Shown in pieces: positions 34,366 through 45,476 of a stretch of 64,000 bases of DNA. How positions within the stretch are numbered: the first letter of the stretch is position 1; every line of letters starts with the position of its first letter. The notes below the pieces were generated by a model that saw only the letters and a program-made list of their open reading frames with translations, had not been told where the DNA came from and made no database searches. The position numbers and the translations under genes are program-made. This stretch comes from Panax quinquefolius (Eukaryota > Streptophyta > Magnoliopsida > Apiales > Araliaceae), in contig JAINUW010000633.1 in NCBI GenBank assembly GCA_020205615.1, forward strand, positions 496,001 through 560,000, given 5' to 3'.

Positions 34366-35387
34366 CCCAAATTGGTTAAAACTTTGACTTCTATACTCCA
34401 TGAAATTAGTGGAATATCCTCGATATTTGTGTTTCATCCAAAGATCTTTTCATGGAAATATTCTTTCCGATCATTCTTGAATTTTACTAATTTGGACGTT
34501 AATAATTCCCGGATAAAATATTTTTGAACTTGTTTTTATGAATTCTTATATCATTGTCATCATCCTCATGTTTATATTTTTTTAAAGTCATCTCGTGGGC
34601 TCAGTAGTGCATAGATGGACTTGGTATGATTATGACTGAGAGACTATTCTATGTAATCATGACCGTAATGTTACAAATGATGTGGTAAAAATCCTCAAAG
34701 GGTCAGTAGTGCATTGATGGGATGCTTGTTGGCATGATCATGACTATTAATGAATACACAAATATTCTCGCACGTAGTGCATGAATAATAATGGTCGTGA
34801 TACTAAAGAATATCCTCGTCAGAAAAGTAAGGGTGATTCGATGATGTGGAATATTTATTAAAGTCGAGTCTCAAACTATAACAATGATGAAAACCTTTAA
34901 AACCAAAAAGATAGTAGACTTTATTTTCTACTTGACTCTTTTAATGGATTGCGATATTCACCGCAGATTAAAACCGGTTGTTCTATTGTATTTTATCGGT
35001 TTAACATTATTGAAGACTATTGATAATTTATTCTCGCATTATCTTAGTTATAATATTTTCATCGGGCTAGTTGAGCTCACCCTTTCTTTCACTTTGTTCT
35101 CTTCAGAAATGATAATATAGCCGGGACGAGTCTGGGAACGCGAGTGATGGTCCTCAAGATAAGATTAGTAGTCCTCACTATTCGTAAAAAATAGTGTGAT
35201 AATAACTGTAATGAGGACTTTTTGTTTGAGTTTGTATAATATCTAGTGTAGGCGATATTTGTATTTAAACTCACGTTTATGTCGTATTGCATATGCACGC
35301 TTATGTTAATAAGTTGTATTTAAATTCTGTACCATGTAAGTGTCGACCCAAGATGGGTGATGTATACCTAATTTTGGGGGCGTCACA

Positions 35388-35392
35388 TTTCA
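35388..35392. repeat. CHR-3 target-site duplication, right
   Basis: TTTCA, identical to 25334-25338. Confidence 0.93.
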
Positions 35393-37067
35393 CATTTGAC
35401 CAATCACACTTTGCAACTCACACATCGTATTTTGTATATCGCACTTCGCACATCACATTTCGCATATCACAAATCACAATGTAATGAATGTTATGATATA
35501 TGCTAAAAAAAATTTGCAAATTGCTTTACCTTTACCGATTATTACTGATTCCTATGCTAGTGTTGACTACAACGGTTTTGCTTTTTGTTGGTGTCGTCGT
35601 TGCCTATTTGATGAATAGAAATTAAGATGCTTTCTATATCTCTACTAGGGATGACTTTCTGAAATCACCAGACCTTCCCGATGCATACGCTGGTAGTTTA
35701 CAATGGTGCCTACCCTGATGGTAGTTTGACAACGGATCCTACCCTGCTAGTAATTGAATATGCTGACGTTACCAAACTGTTTTGATTACCACTCGAACGG
35801 TGGTATATAAAGCTTTCATCACTGAACTATCTTAATGTTACGCTGAATTGATGCCAATGGTTTCGAATACCAGATCTTCTGACGCATACACTGAAGTAAT
35901 ATTCAAAGGACTTCTTAACCAGACTCTGCCTCACCCTTTTTGAGGTGATTTGGAGTTTCCTTTCGTTGTTAAGTGCTTATGACCCATTTCCTTGAGTGTT
36001 TGATTCGCAACCCGGCTGAACTGATGACCTTAATGTCGCTGACATCCCTAGAGGGTGCAACTCATTCTTTCGCTGCCTAGATTTGAACTTCGGTGTAGAG
36101 GCTTTGACTTGTGAGGATTCGACGTCGGTTGGCACATTTGATGATGAGGATTTCATTCGCTAGACTTTTCATCGTTGGCCTTATGCTCCTAAGTTAAGAA
36201 CTTTTTTGAGAATTTTCTCCTTCTTTCGCAGGGACACGTTTATGTTGCCATGATTTCTTTTAGGAGTTCTCCTCTTTCTTTTGATAAGTGGCTTGATCTC
36301 GCCTTAAAATCCTTCCATTTCCTAGAATCGATCAATGCCCCAGTCCTTTCGCATGTTATTGTCGGGGATTCATATGAGAAACTCTCTTTGTTGACAAAGT
36401 CGCAAGTGAATAATATCCTCACATGTGGATTATTCATTCTGAGAATAGTATGATGAGAGAAGACCAAATGATCATATCAAATTTCCAGTGAGATGATGTG
36501 AGGGAAGCTCCGATGATGATGTACCATGCTGATGGTGCTGACTAGTGCATTTTTCCTCTTTAAGATGGTTGATACATGCCCCAGTGTTGAGTTGTCATTG
36601 TTTTCAAGATTGCCCCAGTCTTGTTGTAAGGGTCCTAATATCGGGTTGTCGCTAATTTTAAAATTGCTCTAGCCTTTCTCATTGTTCGGGATAGTTTCTT
36701 TGATAGATGGGCTGATAAGATGCTGAGATCGCAAAAGACTTTTACCACTATACCAGATGGTGAAAAGTTAGTGGATTTGGGCTTTGATGCCATTAATCAT
36801 TGTTCATGACTTGTTCGCACAATCTACTTTGATGATTTTCTTTTTATTTGATGAAGACTTGTGATTGACGGTGTCGGCTCTTTGAAGGTCCTCGCTGCTA
36901 GTTGTCTTATTGTATCACTGTTTCTTCCTTTTTGGGATTTGTGCCAGATTTGATGGAATAACATTGAAGTGTTGTTGGGTCTTCTTGACATGGGTCGCTG
37001 ACTTGGAGGGTTGTTCTTTGGTGTCCTGGGATTAAAGTTTGGGCTTGGATGTTTCTTTTGAGGGTTA

Positions 37068-37262
37068 GACCGTACCACTAATGACTGCCTATATACTCGT
37101 GTGTATGTGAGATCAGGTCTGCATAGTTCCTGCTTGATAAGATAAACGGTTTGAGAAGTGTTTTTTGGGTTTTTTTTGGGTTTTTGTTTAGTTTGACCGC
37201 ACCATAAATGGCTGCCTACGTACTCCCATTGCTAAGGGCAGATCAAGTCTTTCGTAGTTTAG
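37068..37262 (-). repeat. Tandem duplication in TAT 3' noncoding region
   Basis: Two diverged copies of a roughly 70-bp block, GACCGYACCA-TAATGGCTGCCTA-TACTC... ending GATCARGTCT-TAGTT, about 125 bp apart. I recall similar blocks near the 3' end of Tat/Ogre elements, but this was not checked. Confidence 0.6.
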
Positions 37263-37287
37263 GCCCATGAGCTGAAACCTGACTGAT

Positions 37288-37378
37288 TTGATTTTTCTTT
37301 TTTCATTTTTTTCATTTTTTTTCTTTTTTATACTTTTTTTCTTTTTTTTTCTTTCTTTTTTCTTTCTTTTTTTTCAAT
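37288..37378 (-). repeat. 90-nt purine tract (minus strand) in TAT
   Basis: Almost pure A/G on the minus strand (pyrimidine on plus), lying immediately downstream of gag in TAT orientation. Simple-sequence decay or an internal polypurine tract are both possible. Confidence 0.7.
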
Positions 37379-37500
37379 ATTTACATTCATGGAAAATAAA
37401 AGGCATATTTCGACGAAATTGATACCATCCCAAAATCTTTTGGAACTCACAACTGTATCCTCTGGATCTACACCTTCTTGGCTAGCTAAGGCTTGATAGT

Positions 37501-40140
37501 TCAGTTGTCAGTGCTTATGTTGCCTTCAAGGCTCACGCTAGAGGTTACCTCTTGATTCTGAATATCTTCAATTATAGCCATAACTTGATTGCTTTTTGAT
37601 TCAATACGTTCCTCAGGGACACTTGAACTGGACCTATCGCAAAAAGGGATGAACTCTTGATTCTTCAATGGGTTAGCTTCTCTGATAATCTCACAACCTT
37701 TTCCTTCATCTGTTCCTTCACCTTTTTCTTGGGTTAAAGAGGATTCGACCATGAAATCTCCCTTAAACTATTGTTGCATTTCTTGTACTGAAGTTTCCTT
37801 TTTCGCTTCTTCTTCCTTGGAAATGATTAATATTTCTTCCTCATCATCCAAGGTGATAAAATCTGGAACGTTGTTGCTATCTTTGGACCACGGGATATTT
37901 GATGTTGATGGAGGAATCTCCTTTGGGGATTCCCTTATCTCCTTTGTCATTCCTTGCATTAGAATCAGTCCACCTTGTGTTCTGCAAGAATTGGCGTTCA
38001 TTGCCTTCACCTCCTTTTAGATTCATGTCTTGAGTAGACATCTTAATCTTTTTATTTCATTTAATTTTTTCCTTTTTTGAGTCATGGGGAATTCTATCTC
38101 CAGCTCTCCATTTTCAATGAGATCCTGGATTTTATGTCGCAAAGAACAACATTCCTCAATCACATGTCCAAGTGAGTTAGAATGATAGAGACACATCTTG
38201 GTGGAATCATAACTCTTTGTCTTGGAATTTATAGCAGGCATCAACTCAGTAATCCTTCCTTCGCTTATCAGAAAGTGTAGCATTTCTTCATTTGATTTGT
38301 TTAGATGGGTGAATTTTTGGACTCTTGTGGAGGTTGTTTGATCTTTCTTCTTTGAGAATTCGCATTCCCCCGAGCGATTTTTTCGTTGGCGAGATCTTCT
38401 AGCAATTTTATCAATCCCCTTTTCTTGTACTTTCAGCCCTCTTTAATATTCTTTATTTAGCTAGCTCATTATGGAGAGATACAGACTTACATTATGGTTG
38501 ACCTCTTTTTCCTCTTGGCTTTCTGATAGTTGAGTGAAAAACTGCCTCGTTTCTTGATGTTGGCTCACTATCAGCTTAGCCAGCAGATTTACTTGATTCT
38601 AGATCGTCTCTAGTTATTGCATTACGATCATACCCTCCTCTGAGTTTTCCCACTCCAGGACATTTATTTTGTGCCTTTGGGGGTATTCCTCTATCCTTCG
38701 TATGTACTTACGATTTGGATACTTTTCAGCGCTTCCTGACCCGATCATGTTTACTTCCTCCGTATCATGCTGCAACGGAAGGTTGGTGTTGACATTTTGT
38801 TGGTCAGGTTGTTGGACCACAATACTCCCATTTTTTATCAAATTTTGAATCTAATGTTTTAAGGACCAACAATCTTGTGTATCGTGTCCTGGAGACCCTG
38901 AGTGGTAAGCACATCTTTGGCTTAGATTGTATCTTTTGCTCCTTGGTTCCAGAGGTGGAGCCAATTCGATAATTTTTTTGTGATACATTAATATAGCCAA
39001 TACATTTTCCAAGGAATCGCCTAGTGGAGTGAACACCCAATTTTCCGTTCTTTCAAATTTTCTTTTTTTGTCCAGGCATTTGTTGAAGGTAACCTGTTGT
39101 TGAAATGGTAGATTATCTTGCTTTTTCCAAATGGAGGGACTGTAGGTTGGTCTCCTATCTTGCCCCTGTACAACAAGGGATACATCTTCGGTGTCTTTAT
39201 CGGGTACCCCCTTGGGATCGCTCGCATATTTACTAGTCTGTATATGCTTGGCGACTACTTCCAAGGCAGTGAAGTCTTTAATCTTGCCTGCCATCAAGCC
39301 TATCTCTGCCATTTTGCCGTGTTTGATCAATTCTGAGAATGGCTTTCCTATGCCTGCTAGGATCCTCTCATAGTAAGGAGCCTCTTAGATATTAATAAAC
39401 GTCATTACCATCTCAGTTTCTGTCATTGATGGAATAACTTGTGCTGCTAGATGTCTCCACCTTTGGGCATATTCTCGAAAAGATTCAGTACTTTGCTTTT
39501 TGACTTTAGTCACTTGGTATCGATTATATGCCATTTGTGACTAAAAACTGTAATGATTGAGAAAGGTGTGGGCCAATTCTTCCCAGTTATGGATTTTGGC
39601 ATTGTCAAGTCAGGCATACCAGGCTTTAGCCTCTCCGATGAGACTCTTTTAGAAAAGTTTCATTTTGAGGCTTTCATCTTCAGCATAATACCCCAACTCG
39701 CCAATATATACTTTTAGGTGCGTATAGGGATCGCCTGCCCCATTGTACTTTTCAAACTCTAGGACTTTAAATTTGTAAGGATATCATGCCCATAGGAATA
39801 TGCAGAGATCTGAATAGGTGACACTACCATAGTTTCCAGTCCCTTTGATTGACCGGATGGTTTCCTCCATTTGTTGGACTTTCTTTCTTATATCCCCAGT
39901 TTCTCGATCATCCCTGAGTTTTGTGATTTCAGGGGTTTTATTGGTTCCTTTATTGGAATGAGGTTCAGTTATCTAGGTTTCCATCTTTTTTCCAACACCC
40001 TGACTGCCCCCTGGTGTGAATGACACTGGTTGAGTAGGAATTATTTGGCCCTGGGTTCCTCCATGTGTAGAGGATTCTATGTGGATGGGTATTGTGGACC
40101 CTGAGTAGATTGGTGTAGTTCTTTGAGCATAACAGCCAAC
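37501..40140 (-). pseudogene. TAT gag (Tat/Ogre type) with two knuckle blocks, 5' end cut
   Basis: Minus reading from 40140: a QMEETIRSIKG-type coiled segment and capsid (FEKYNGAGDPYTHL; YAEDESLKMKLF; SFREYAQRWRHLAAQV near 39500; GKPFSELIKHGKMAEIGLMAGKI near 39310). The open block 38851-39330 then ends in a Tat-type knuckle CAYHSGSPGHDTQDCWSLKH. A second related block, LYHSNSLGHVIEECCSLRHKI, follows at about 38080-38200. Acidic tails (37768-38010, 37501-37752) continue to the stop at 37501. Several stops and frame breaks occur. DCH is inserted at 40140/40141, so the N-terminus lies to the right of DCH, outside the window. Two knuckle blocks are usual in this lineage as far as I recall. Confidence 0.82.
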
Positions 40141-40829
40141 TGTGACGCCCCCAAATCCGGGTTACCTGACTCCCGAGTTTGGTGCTCACGATCCATAATA
40201 TAAATAACATCTAGCTACCCATTTAATTATGAATAGACATATAAACCACATTAACTGATATAGTTAATACATTCATCCCAGGTTATCTAACCTTTATATT
40301 ACAAACATACCCTTTTAGATATACAAAAAGGGTTTAAAAATACAACATTATAAAAATGTTAAGCATAACTATTACTGCGTAACACCTTTGTCTTTGGTCT
40401 TCACAGCTGCTCTGGCTTCTTCTTCCCTAGCTAAAATGTTTTATTTAGCAAGGGTGAGCAACAAATTTTCCCCGTAAGTTAAGATATTCAATAAATGTAT
40501 CAGAATTAAGACAACAAACTATCTAATTCTATAGAATGACTACAAAGTTCGGGGAACTTTGAAATAGCTGAACAATTTGTTCTTCTCTAACTAATCTTCT
40601 CGCAACCTATGCAACAAATTAACAATTTGTTTTTCTCCTAGGCACATTAGCACATAGTCACATTAATGTTTATAACCTGTATAAACACTTCTCAACTCTA
40701 ACTAGTTCGGTCTGGTTGGACCTCAGTCTATTCTCAGTGTACTGGTCACCCTATCCAACAGTTAACATTTGTATTGTCAATTAAACTTAGCCTTTAATCT
40801 TCAATATTATTTTAAATAAGTCAAATATC

Positions 40830-41725
40830 ATTTATAATATTTTTTCGGAAGCTTCTAATAATTTTCTAGCAATTATTATCTTTTATAATAATTTTTCAAA
40901 CACAGAAATCATTTTTGAATGATTTAAATATCAAATAATTCCATTATCATTAATATTTAATAATATTAAAATATTAATGACATACTTGTCAAAATATTAA
41001 AGTTATTTATAATAACCTAAAATATTTTTAAATCATTAATATTCTACATAAATGATTTTTAAAGTAATTAAAATCATTTTAAATCATCACCATTAATATT
41101 TAAATAATAATGAAATTATCATCAAAATATTAAAAGTCATTAATTATAACTTCAAATATTTTTATATCACTTTTCTCATTTTTAAATGATTTTAAAATCA
41201 ATAAAACCATTTTATCATCATTTATTTAATTTAATAATTAAATAAATCTAATATCATTAATAATAAGTTATTAATGAGAATTCTCCAAAAAATTGAAAAT
41301 TATATTTTATAATTCAAAATATTTTCTAACACTTTATTCTTATTTAAAATGATTTTTAATTCAATAAAACTATTTTTAAATCATTTATTTATTTTAATAA
41401 TTAAATAAATCTATCATCATTAATGAAAATTCTCAAAAATATTAAAAGTTAAATTTTATAACTCAAAATATTTTTAAATACTTTATTCTTATTTACAATG
41501 ATTTTTAATATATTAAAATCATTTTTTCTAATTTATTTAATACACTTATTAAATAAATTAAATATCATTAATATTCAAATAAATATAAATATTAATGGAA
41601 AAATATCCCAAATACTCAAAAATTATTTTTCATAATTTAAAATAATTTTTAAAACCATTTTTGGTAATTTTTATAATTTATTTTCTATTTTTAATTATTT
41701 TCCAGAAATTAGGAAAATAAAATTA
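40830..41725 (-). repeat. AT-rich repetitive block in DCH LTR
   Basis: Diverged tandem-like blocks of roughly 110-130 bp built on TCATTAATATTTAAATA, AATATTTTTAAAT and TTTATTCTTATTTAAAATGA. The equivalent block is at about 47930-48840 in the 5' LTR. Nothing coding is seen. Confidence 0.7.
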
Positions 41726-41974
41726 ACTAAACCGTCGCTATAACCCTTTAGCGACACTTGTCTGTCGCCTTTGGTGTTCTTGGCTCAAGAACACTGACAA
41801 TCTCAGTGTTCGTGGGGCAAGGTTTGACCGGCCTTTAATCTCAGCTCAGACATGTTCAGGGTTTGCTTAAACGTTGATCTTGTAGTAAGTATGCACCACT
41901 ACAATAATCAACCACTATATAAGTCATACATCAACACAATATAAAGATCTGAGCTTTCAAACATGCTGTCAGAT

Positions 41975-42420
41975 GGTTTCTGGGTTTTCTAGAAACCCAG
42001 GTAGTTCGTGGTGCCTTATTGTGGCTCGATTATTTTGGTGTTTTGGTAATCAAATGATCAATATTATGGTTCAAGCATGTAGTATACATGACAAAGAACA
42101 CTTATGCATCAACATAACAGTCCAACTACATCATTGTTGTAAGATTCAACCCGGTCAAACCCTGTCAGAGGGCTTGCTCATACAATTTCTGGAAATTCCA
42201 GAAATGCTCGCCCTGATCGAGTGGGTCAGTTTGACCATTCATTACGTTCAATCTATTGATGTTTTAAAGGGTCTAAAGACATGAATCTACAGTTAACACA
42301 ATACACTACAATCTGTTTATAAACACATCATCATAACAACTAACGTCTGACAGATAGAGGCCTTAGAAGATCTTGTCAGACGCTGCTTTAACACTTTTTG
42401 GTTTACCCAGGAAGTGTTGG
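41975..42420 (-). repeat. Palindrome cluster in DCH 3' LTR
   Basis: Four inverted repeats: 41980-42000 (CTGGGTTT / AAACCCAG), 42185-42205 (ATTTCTGGAA, 1-nt centre, TTCCAGAAAT), 42344-42382 (CGTCTGACA / TGTCAGACG) and 42390-42418 (imperfect here). Three share a TTTCTGG/CCAGAAA core or a variant of it. Confidence 0.82.
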
Positions 42421-43179
42421 TCATGCTCGGTCAACTTTATTTGATCATCAATAAAATGAAATCTGGACATGTAATAGTTGTTATTTTACTTCCAGATTAC
42501 AGGCCTTATATCATACAACAGATCCAAAACATAAAATAAACCAAAATAATAACATAGAAATATTTGTGGTCACTGACATATGGTTGTTAGACCACTTTAT
42601 AGGGTTCTAACAATTTTTGAAAACTTGGTCTTTAAGGCCTTTTGATGTTATAGATCTATGGTATATCACCATAGATAATCATGAAACATGTTCTAGCAAA
42701 CATCTAAACACATAAACACATAATTATCTTAAGCATACAAGATAAAAGTAGGGTTAAGGTTTATACCTCTTAGTTTCCAATCTTTGATCTAAGCTCTTCT
42801 CTACTGATCTTGATGATCTAGGGACTCTTTTAGGGACTGATACACTTATGGTTTTTGTTGGTTTGGTGAGAGAGAGAGTTGGTGAGAGCTTGAGAGCAAA
42901 AGGTTTAAGTTTTATGAATTTTCTCTCTCCAAAATCATTTAAAACTTAGATGCAATGTTTCTAAGTTATGCTAGGTGTCCATTTGGATAGGATTGCTAAG
43001 ATTTTAAGCCTCTTTGCCAATACCTAACATTGGTGAGTCACCACATTCTAGAATTCATTTAACTTAAGTTTAAATTAAGGGATATTTTGGTCTTTTCACC
43101 CCTAAAAGGGTAATTTCATAATTTCCCTTACACATTTAAGGATATTCTAGTCAATTAACATCACTTCCCTTAATTCTCA

Positions 43180-43465
43180 CCATTAGGGTTTGAGAATTTC
43201 AATTAGGGGTTTCTAATTAGGGTTTAGGGTTCCCGAATTTAGAATTAGGGTTTTTTGACTTTCGGTTAGGGTTCCTAACTACGCGTTAGGGTTTCTAATC
43301 TTGAGATTAGGGTTTTTAATCTCTCATTAGGGTTTACTAACGTTATACCCTACTCAATCAATCACTGATCAAAATTCTACATAGTACAAGCACATACTCA
43401 ATGATACAGTTATAATAACTGTATTTTCAATCGAATCCCTATCCGGACATAGGGTTAGGGTTTCT
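43180..43465 (-). promoter_or_regulatory. Telo-box cluster in DCH U3
   Basis: About ten AAACCCTAA-type words (TTAGGGTTT on plus), spaced irregularly at 15-40 bp, with one tandem pair TAGGGTTTAGGG (from 43218) and another at 43450-43463. They lie upstream of the presumed start. Telo-boxes are known cis-elements in plant promoters. Confidence 0.75.
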
Positions 43466-43629
43466 ATTCTCATTAAGCACAACTCTACTCTTAATTATCA
43501 GTCAATACACAAATTGACCACTACTCAAGACTCGTATCACAGATACACAGTACAATATTAACAGTCAATATTATTATTAAATAAAAAAAATCGTAAATTT
43601 TGGATTATTCGAAAGCCCGGGTTATTACA

Positions 43630-43675
43630 TTCACACCCCCCCCCTAAAAGGATTTCGTCCTCGGAATCACCGCTT
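43630..43675 (-). promoter_or_regulatory. DCH polypurine tract and residual end of pol
   Basis: The minus strand reads a G run (AGGGGGGGGGTGTGAA) before TGTAATAACC. Just upstream, GATTCCGAGGACGAAATC reads DSEDEIL, which matches the final residues of chromovirus pol (CHR-2 ends FDDEIL before its PPT). Confidence 0.75.
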
Positions 43676-43876
43676 TCTTACACTCAAAAATCTTTTAAAG
43701 TTATATCATCAATTCATTTTTATCAACACAATATTAATTTGTGTCTCATATTCTAACCTATGATTTGGATCTATAAAAGAAAATAATTAACAGCTTATAT
43801 CACCAATATTTCTCGCGTAATTTAATTATTAAGCGAAATTATTACCTATCGCCACCTCTTGGGCAGCCACTAAATC

Positions 43877-44954
43877 TTAAGCTGTCATATTAAATGCACG
43901 AACTGCTGATATACTTGGCTGAGCAGGTTCTTTAGTCGCCAAGGTTCCGCTACCGGTTCCCTTGTTGGCACTCCACTTCTCCTTATTCCTTTTCGAACAA
44001 TTCTGAACTAGATGATCAATTGATCCACATGCATAACAACATTTTATCTTCTTCGGATTGGGACAATTAGGTGACATATGTCCCTCTTGACCGCAGTTAT
44101 AACAAACTCCCTTCTTCTTCAAACAAAGTCCTGGATGATTCTTTCCACAGTTCGCAAAAGGCTCTCCTCCTTTCTTATTCCCTTCTTTCTTATTACCCGA
44201 CTGGGTATTCTCACTACACTTTCTCTTGCTGGAATTACTACCACCACTGCTTCCTCCATCATTTATATTCTTCTTCTTCTCCTAATTATAACGAGATGTA
44301 GCTTCGCTTCCTCCTTCAGCAATTATTGCCTTTTCCAACAAAACCTCGAACGTATTGATTTGCAATACAGCTACTTTGTTGTATATACCCGGCTTCAATC
44401 AATTCTCAAACCTTCTCGCCTTTCGTAGCTCCGTATCCACCTGATGAGGTGCAATTCTTGCTAACTCATTGAATCTAGCAACATATTCAAACACCGACAT
44501 ATTCTCCTGCTTTAGTTTTAAGAACTTAACCTCCATCCGAGCTTGCATACTCCTTGAATCTTGTCCAATTCACCACAGCTGTACCAGCTCTCGCCTAATT
44601 AGTCTCCCACTAGAAATTGGCTTCTCCCTTCATTAAATAAGACGCAAAAGCTGTCTTTTGCTCTTCTGCCACTCTCGCAATAATAAATGCTTTCTCGATT
44701 TCTTTTACCCAAGTTTAGGCTTTAATCGGATCTGTAGTTCCCTTAAATTTTGGTGGTCCTACCGCTTTAAAGTCCTTAAAGTTAGCCAATCTATTGGCTG
44801 GCTGATATCTTGCTCTTGTTCTTTCTGCTGAAGCTCTATTTCCCATTGCTTGGGCTACCATATCTATAAAATTCTGCATTCGTTCCACTTTACCGCCTTC
44901 ATTATTCACAGACTGCTCTTCTCTTTTATTTCGATTATCTCGTCTAGGCGGCAT
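43877..44954 (-). pseudogene. DCH gag with zinc knuckles
   Basis: It starts at the ATG of 44954 (MPPRRDNRNKREEQ). The first 79 codons are open and reach the capsid entry ANFKDFKAVGPPKFKGTTDPIKA, which resembles Tekay/Del-type gag. The capsid continues with several stops (44714, about 44620, 44530-44280). The C-terminal block is open (43877-44122), preceded by a degraded ANCGKNHPGLC motif. It has knuckles CYNCGQEGHMSPNC and CYACGSIDHLVQNC, both CX2CX4HX4C. The frame ends at 43877, 250 bp before the PPT, with no protease after it. Gag could be used for packaging only if an autonomous partner supplied enzymes. Confidence 0.83.
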
Positions 44955-45476
44955 TATCTAATTTAAATAAAAATCCTATATTAATTCTATTTCTCTACAC
45001 AAACACTTATTCATCACACAATAAGAATATAACACAAAGTTCTCATATAATCACATATTTATTCAAATAGCACACAGTACATTTAGTACTTAACATATAC
45101 AACTATCCCTTTTTCATAGGATTAACATCACAACTTTAAACAAAAGTTGTAATTCTCCATTCACACACAACTATTCCCAGTTCATCAAACTTACCACACC
45201 TAGGGGTTCAGGACTTGCCACAATTATATGAGTTTATGAACTTACCCTAGTTAGACCTTTGGCGTCCATTCGCTGAGGGGTTCAAAATAACTCATATAAT
45301 TATGTGTCCTGAACTTACCATAAGTATGAGTTTTAAGAACTCATAAATTAATCTTAATCTTATATTCATATAGAAAATAAAGATTTTATTCATACAAACA
45401 TATATATTTACATATGTTTACTCATCATTCTCGATACACTATCAAAAGATACTATTGCTTAATCTTAAGCTATGTA

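Larger units (their letters stand above)
25339..35387 (+). mobile_element. CHR-3: complete chromovirus (Tekay/Del-like)
   Basis: A 10,049-bp plus-strand element with perfect 5-bp TSDs (TTTCA) has 5' LTR, iMet-type primer site, gag, protease, RT, RNase H, integrase, chromodomain, PPT and 3' LTR, all present in order. No large deletion of coding domains was seen, so it serves as the reference for CHR-2 and CHR-5. The coding frame is nevertheless broken by many small indels, many of which fall at CTG/CAG or CG sites. Its U3 differs from that of the other CHR copies. Confidence 0.95.
32765..35387 (+). repeat. CHR-3 3' LTR
   Basis: 2623 bp, colinear with the 5' LTR. It keeps both U3 tandem repeats (about 33390-33545 and 33548-33650), a TATA box (33675-33684) and the hairpin array (about 33845-34365), and ends GGGGGCGTCACA. 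Differences from the 5' LTR are concentrated at CG and CTG sites, for example TTATCGATGC against TTATTGATGC. Confidence 0.93.
35393..37500 (-). other. TAT noncoding region downstream of gag
   Basis: About 2.1 kb lie between gag and the 3' end of TAT (minus direction), where a full Tat/Ogre element would carry pol. No RT, RNase H or integrase motif was found on either strand. It contains GCCCCAG-type words near 36575-36620, a tandem duplication around GCTGCCTACGTACTCC (about 37068-37140 and 37192-37262), and a long pyrimidine tract on plus (37288-37378). Confidence 0.6.
22884..40140 (-). mobile_element. TAT: Tat/Ogre-like Ty3/gypsy element, gag-only, split by CHR-3
   Basis: Minus-strand order is gag (40140 to about 37500), a noncoding region, PPT (25156) and 3' LTR (25155 leftward). 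The gag has the Tat/Ogre CxxHxxxxxHxxxxC-type knuckles and capsid. The LTR end TGTAGACACTCAAAA after AAAGAGGGGCATC fits a Tat-like PPT-LTR border, and the LTR carries a GGTGCCTAACACC motif that I associate with this group. Pol was not found. CHR-3 (25339-35387) and DCH (from 40141) interrupt it; the primer site and 5' LTR are off to the right. The left limit is uncertain. Confidence 0.75.
40141..43629 (-). repeat. DCH 3' LTR
   Basis: 3489 bp. The minus-strand start is TGTAATAACCCGGGC (43629) and the end is GGGGGCGTCACA (40141). U3 includes a telo-box cluster (43180-43465). The likely start region is near 42880-42920, where a CATAAAAC word precedes a pyrimidine-rich leader. R/U5 holds a palindrome cluster (41975-42420) and a 0.9-kb AT-rich part with tandem-like blocks (40830-41725). 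Compared with the 5' LTR it lacks about 0.88 kb at about 40630. Confidence 0.88.

Noticed and set aside
36240..36467. Open frame of 75 codons on minus within the TAT noncoding region
   Set aside because: No retroelement or host domain is recognisable; length is near chance expectation.
41973..42284. Open frame of about 100 codons on the plus strand of the DCH 3' LTR, with a shorter version at 49139-49402
   Set aside because: It is antisense to DCH, the start ATG is missing in the second copy, and it matches no family I know. Its presence in both LTRs follows from LTR duplication and is not evidence of selection.
43180..43465. Interstitial telomere tract
   Set aside because: Only two short tandem pairs of the telomere-type unit; the other motifs are separated by unrelated 15-40-bp spacers, so this is a telo-box cluster.
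44071..44428. Leu/Ser-rich plus-strand frames with possible membrane character
   Set aside because: They are antisense readings of the DCH gag nucleocapsid region.
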